Below are positions 60,826-64,000 of a DNA stretch of 64,000 bases, in pieces. This stretch comes from an uncultured bacterium. GTDB lineage: Bacteria > Cyanobacteriota > Vampirovibrionia > Gastranaerophilales > Gastranaerophilaceae. The translations under genes were made by a program, and so were the position numbers. How positions within the stretch are numbered: the first letter of the stretch is position 1; every line of letters begins with the position of its first letter. The DNA is taken from the NCBI GenBank assembly GCA_947073645.1, contig CAMTMK010000001.1:62001-126000 (forward strand), in the 5' to 3' direction. The notes beneath the pieces are model-generated. The model had not been told where the DNA came from. It did no database searches and saw only the letters and a list, made by a program, of their open reading frames with translations.

Positions 60826-61551
60826 TTATTTAGGCTGATTGATTGAATTTTTAACATATTCTTTAATATTATTTTGAGTAAATTCCTTTATTGCCGTAGT
60901 TCCTTCTTCCCATCTTGTCCTATTTTTAGTTTTCTTATGCAGATAGTTCATTTGTTTAAGATAATCTGCTTGTAAGTTTTTGGCATTCTTGTTTAATATT
61001 CCTATTTCTTCTTTTATTTGTTTTTGAAGTTTTTCTATTTCATTATTTGGAACATTTGTCATTTCTTTTAAATGTAACTCTAGATTTAATCTATCTATAA
61101 TGTTTATCGGTAAAATAATATATTGCTGAACTATCGTATGTAAATATTGCACATAATCGGCTGTTTTGCACTCTTTTGAATATGTATTAAATGGTGAATA
61201 ATTTGCAAAATTAATATTTGATATTGAACTATCGAGCGAACTTGAATAGCCCATAAGAGTATTAATTGCATATTTTAGATTAGAAGTTTCATTTAAATTT
61301 AATATAAGTTGTTGGATTTGTTCAAGGTCAGAATAAATAAATGCTCCACGGTAAAACAGATTGTTAAAAAATTCCTCTTTTTCATGCCAGTAGTTTATTA
61401 CAGAGATTACTATTGAAATAAACGAACCCGTAATAATCGCAATTGACATTTCTGACATAGTCGGATGTGTTTTCTTGCAAAAATAAAAAATTCCAATGGA
61501 AATAATAAAAATTAAACTTAACCAAAAACCTACTTTTTTATTAATATTCAT
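60826..61551 (-). CDS. two-helix membrane protein with coiled-coil domain
   Basis: 241-aa unrecognised protein. Two transmembrane helices are near the N-terminus (about 8-25 and 34-54), with a short loop. A long helical cytoplasmic region follows, with coiled-coil character at about 165-215 (NNEIEKLQKQIKEEIGILNK). It starts 3 bp after mrr, with GAGGAA as ribosome site, so the two form an operon. A membrane protein paired with a nuclease suggests an anchored or abortive-infection effector; this is inference only. Confidence 0.72.
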   Translation of the reverse strand: MNINKKVGFWLSLIFIISIGIFYFCKKTHPTMSEMSIAIITGSFISIVISVINYWHEKEEFFNNLFYRGAFIYSDLEQIQQLILNLNETSNLKYAINTLMGYSSSLDSSISNINFANYSPFNTYSKECKTADYVQYLHTIVQQYIILPINIIDRLNLELHLKEMTNVPNNEIEKLQKQIKEEIGILNKNAKNLQADYLKQMNYLHKKTKNRTRWEEGTTAIKEFTQNNIKEYVKNSINQPK

Positions 61552-61553
61552 TT

Positions 61554-62438
61554 CTATTCCTCACCAAAGAAATCCTCATCAATCTTCTTGATTTCAATCT
61601 TTGTTTTTAATTGCACGCCAACATTATGTTTTATCATCAATCCTGTTAATTCATCACCGTCAACAAGTCTTATTACTTTACCTTGAATTGACTCAGCTTT
61701 TCTTTTTGCTCTTTCATCAAAATAACTTGTTGTTATAAACACACCTTTTCTAACAGGAGAACAACCTAAAGCACCAGCAAAATTCTGCATTTCTTTTTCA
61801 TTAACTTTATTCTCTGAATATCTTTTTGCTTGAAGATAAATCTTTTCAAGCCCTAATTCATCTTCATCAATAATTCCATCAATACCACCATCGTGGCTCA
61901 TTTTTGTCATAGAACCAACACCATAATTCATTTTTTCCATAAGTTCAAGAACTATTTGCTCAAATCTAATTGGTTCAACAGACTTTAACTTTGCCAAAAG
62001 CTCTTTCTTTAAACTATCCGTATAAAGTGATTGAGCATTTTCAATTAATTCTTCAGGAGTTTTGTTTTCTTCAATATGATTATCCTCAATTTCCGTTTGG
62101 GTATTTGGTTGATTTTCGTTATCAAGATTTTTTAAAAATCTTAAATCAATTTTTTGTGGATTTTCTTTTAAAATTTCAATACCTTTTTGAGTAATTTTAA
62201 AGGAGCCTTTTTCTGGCGATTCAATCAACTCAGAGTTTTTTAAATACTGTTTTGCCCAAGCAACACGATTATACATGGTTTTTTGCACTTTACTAGGCAA
62301 CCATTCATTTCTTTCTTCTTCGGTTAAATTGTATTTATCCGACATGATTTCTACCATTTCAGATAATTTAACAAGTTTCCCATCTTTTAATAATTCTAAC
62401 AACGGTAACATTAATGTTTGAAAATCAGGTATTGCCAT
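61554..62438 (-). CDS. mrr: Mrr-family type IV restriction endonuclease
   Basis: 294 aa. Residues 1-90 are the Mrr N-terminal winged-helix domain, with KVQKTMYNRVAWAKQYLKNSELIESPEKG. Residues 150-285 are the catalytic domain: FEQIVLELMEKMNYGVG, then SHDGGIDGIIDED with the metal Asp, and IYLQAKRYSE with the Gln-x-Lys variant typical of Mrr. VFITTSYFDERAK follows. It probably cuts DNA carrying foreign methylation. AAAAGGAG precedes the start. Confidence 0.93.
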   Translation of the reverse strand: MAIPDFQTLMLPLLELLKDGKLVKLSEMVEIMSDKYNLTEEERNEWLPSKVQKTMYNRVAWAKQYLKNSELIESPEKGSFKITQKGIEILKENPQKIDLRFLKNLDNENQPNTQTEIEDNHIEENKTPEELIENAQSLYTDSLKKELLAKLKSVEPIRFEQIVLELMEKMNYGVGSMTKMSHDGGIDGIIDEDELGLEKIYLQAKRYSENKVNEKEMQNFAGALGCSPVRKGVFITTSYFDERAKRKAESIQGKVIRLVDGDELTGLMIKHNVGVQLKTKIEIKKIDEDFFGEE

Positions 62439-62506
62439 TTCATACTCCTTTTCTCTTAGAGTATCATAAAAATATGGCAGATGATACCCTTTAAAAAGGT
62501 TAAGGT

Positions 62507-62913
62507 TTACTCCATCCCCAGAACTTCTCGTTCGATTTCGCGGACTTGGTCAGGGGTGAGGAAGTTTAGTTGTTTTGGCTTGGTTGGGGAAATAGAGGCT
62601 TCGTATTCTTTGAGTAATGGGATGTTTTTTAGGATATTCATGAAAGAATAGATTTCGGATTGGTTTGTGTGCGAGTTTTTATCCAAATCGTTGTTCAGTT
62701 TTCTCATCATTTTTCTTGCAAGTTCAAGCAATTCTGGCTGAACGCGTCTTTTTCGTGTTCGTATTCAAACTTTCGCTTGTCCCAATCGTATTTCTTTTTC
62801 CAATAAAATAAAGTCCGGCGGGACAAATCGAGTTCCATTCCAATCTCGCCGAGGGTCTTATTTCCTTGCACATAAAACTTTTGAGCTTGTTTTAATTTAT
62901 GAGATTTTGCCAT
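62507..62913 (-). pseudogene. HTH phage protein (DUF1804/small-terminase-like), frameshifted
   Basis: The first 68 codons from 62913 encode a helix-turn-helix: TLGEIGMELDLSRRTLFYWKKK, followed by DWDKRKFEYEHEKDAF. The frame is lost near 62745. One missing base there would join it to the next frame, QPELLELARKMMRKLNNDL and onward to 62507. The joined product of about 135 aa resembles the small DUF1804-like proteins of Mu-type phages. It starts next to the upstream gene's stop. It is broken as written; phage origin is inferred from MuB nearby. Confidence 0.65.
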
Positions 62914-63474
62914 TTATATATTTTCCTCAAAGATTATTCTGTTAATACTAAATTTGTTTTTATCCGTCAGCCGCCGCACCTGAAAATCACAGGCAGTTTT
63001 TGCGAGTTTTTCGCGTTTACAGTATTTTAAAATCTGGTTCAAGAGTGCGAGCGAATTTTTTAATCGTCTTTCGCCCATCCCGCGCCGTTTGCAAATCGTA
63101 TAAAATCTCTTAATATCCTCTGTGCAAATTTCTCTGACTTTTTTATTTCCTAAAATTGGTATAACATTTGTTCTTAAAATTGCTGCGTAAGTCTTTATTG
63201 TATTGGGTTTGCAGAAATTTCCCGCATAATCTTTTATAAAAATTTCCGAAACAGTTTTCAAAGTTATATTTTTGTTTTCGGTTTCGGAGTTCGCAAATAC
63301 AGCAAACTCGACCTTGTTTTCAAACTCTTGGTATTTATAAATACTGTTTTCAAGCAATAATCTGCCATCAGCAATAAGTTTTTCAAGTTCCACCCCAACG
63401 TCGGATTCGGCTATCATTTCGATTTCATCAAGGGTAAATTCCTTTAAATATTTTGCTAATTTTTCGATATTCAT
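62914..63474 (-). CDS. protein with tyrosine-recombinase core-binding domain but no catalytic domain
   Basis: 186 aa. Residues 1-60 are an acidic helical region (LKEFTLDEIEMIAESDVGVE). Residues about 75-165 look like the SAM-like core-binding domain of tyrosine recombinases: TVSEIFIKDYAGN, KPNTIKTYAAILRTNVIPILG, then KVREICTEDIKRFYTICKRRG. The catalytic RHRY half is absent, and the next gene starts directly after its stop. It overlaps the MuB-like gene by 4 bp. It may be a DNA-binding accessory of the element or a truncated integrase. Confidence 0.7.
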   Translation of the reverse strand: MNIEKLAKYLKEFTLDEIEMIAESDVGVELEKLIADGRLLLENSIYKYQEFENKVEFAVFANSETENKNITLKTVSEIFIKDYAGNFCKPNTIKTYAAILRTNVIPILGNKKVREICTEDIKRFYTICKRRGMGERRLKNSLALLNQILKYCKREKLAKTACDFQVRRLTDKNKFSINRIIFEENI

Positions 63475-64000
63475 ATAATTTGTCTAATCACCTCCATATT
63501 AATTTCGGTTAGGTTGTTTCCTTTTGCAAGGGTTTCAAGTTTGTTTATCAGCTGAACAATTTGCCTGAAGCGGTTATGTTTTTGTTGGATATATTCAATC
63601 GCATCGGTGGAAATCGGTACTTGTGAAAGTTTATTTGCAATCTGAACGATGTCCCTCACTCCAAAAGTTTCAAATTTCAGAATTTCTGAAAACCTGTCAT
63701 AAAGGTGTTTATATCGTTCGAGTTTTCTGTGCGCCAAACCCATTCCAATCATAATAATCGGGCAGTCGGTCTCGTCGTGCAAGTCCCGTAAGATTTCGAC
63801 AGTCTTAAAATTGTTCATCAGGTAGTCGATTTCATCAATAAAAATCACTTTTGGGTTAGTTTTGAGCTTTTTCACCACGAGATTAAAATTGTCCGAAGTA
63901 AAGTATCTTGGCAATTCGTCCATTTCTTTTATCAAACCGTCAAGAAGCCATCTGCCCGTCATAAGGTTTGATGCTCGAAGATAAATCCCGTCATATTTAC
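63471..64000 (-). CDS. MuB-like transposition ATPase, partial at the window end
   Basis: The frame is open to the window edge. Upstream of the internal ATG at 63962 it reads KYDGIYLRASNLMTGRWLLDGL, the start of the MuB/IstB-type AAA+ core after the Walker A motif. VIFIDEIDYL is Walker B, PIIMIGMGLAHRKLERY contains sensor 1, and IQQKHNRFRQIVQLINKLE closes the C-terminal helices. MuB binds target DNA and activates the MuA-type transposase. The P-loop and transposase gene would lie beyond the window. Its operon runs toward the core-binding-domain gene. Confidence 0.82.
   Translation of the reverse strand, partial: KYDGIYLRASNLMTGRWLLDGLIKEMDELPRYFTSDNFNLVVKKLKTNPKVIFIDEIDYLMNNFKTVEILRDLHDETDCPIIMIGMGLAHRKLERYKHLYDRFSEILKFETFGVRDIVQIANKLSQVPISTDAIEYIQQKHNRFRQIVQLINKLETLAKGNNLTEINMEVIRQII

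Noticed and set aside
1-64000. tRNA, rRNA and CRISPR arrays
   Set aside because: No cloverleaf with a TTCGA-type T loop, no rRNA stretches, and no regularly spaced repeats were found.

Overview
The window is an AT-rich chromosome segment from a Gram-negative, fermentative bacterium. The best fit is the gut cyanobacterial sister lineage Gastranaerophilales (Vampirovibrionia, 'Melainabacteria'). This is inferred from several traits together: a full early lipid A gene set, pseudopilins with the LAEILITLG signature, a PBS-lyase-type HEAT-repeat protein without photosynthesis genes, and lineage-style orphan proteins. There is no rRNA or tRNA gene to confirm it.

The left part, about 0-46.3 kb, is mostly housekeeping. 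It holds lysine/threonine synthesis (dapB, asd) followed by heptose activation and lipid A genes (rfaE2-lpxD-lpxC-fabZ, an orphan gene, lpxA). Next come a pseudopilin gene interrupted at a poly-C tract, an M29 aminopeptidase, the clamp-loader genes holA-holB, glycolysis (ROK kinase divergent from PPi-dependent phosphofructokinase), a sensor kinase and the HEAT protein. Then follow hpf, mntP, DUF4127, ubiE, a D-2-hydroxyacid dehydrogenase, hsp20, gshA, rsmA-ispE, an orphan ABC ATPase, bioY-rimI, a degenerate GGDEF protein and a two-component system with tadA. The segment ends with rseP, an SPFH protein, an iron alcohol dehydrogenase, a U32 protein, a TPR protein and gloA.

Two small loci inside this backbone stand out. 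At 9.4-9.65 kb (+) and 24.8-25.03 kb (-) there are two diverged copies of the same element. Each has a sigma70-type promoter, a conserved leader that would start with GGG, a strong ribosome site, a 23-24 aa hydrophobic peptide and a conserved 3' hairpin. Compensatory base changes support RNA folding inside the coding region. This resembles a type I toxin locus not tied to any family I can name. Next to the second copy, at 24.2-24.47 kb, lies an unassigned multi-branched RNA candidate ending in a terminator.

The right part, 46.3-64 kb, is a very AT-rich accessory island. It starts at a decayed C-terminal fragment of coaD and continues with hipB-hipA, a polytopic membrane gene flanked by 67-bp imperfect direct repeats, and a minimal tyrosine recombinase. 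A plus-strand run follows: a nuclease-methylase fusion with a separate specificity subunit, then an overlapping 818-aa protein joining winged helices, a DGQHR-like core and a TIR/deoxyribosyltransferase-like domain, then DUF2971 and AbiH. On the opposite strand are mrr plus a two-helix membrane gene, and the remains of a Mu-like element (MuB-type ATPase running off the end, a core-binding-domain protein and a frameshifted HTH gene). The most novel-looking system is the restriction-modification operon with its DGQHR-TIR partner; the paired toxin-like RNA element is second.
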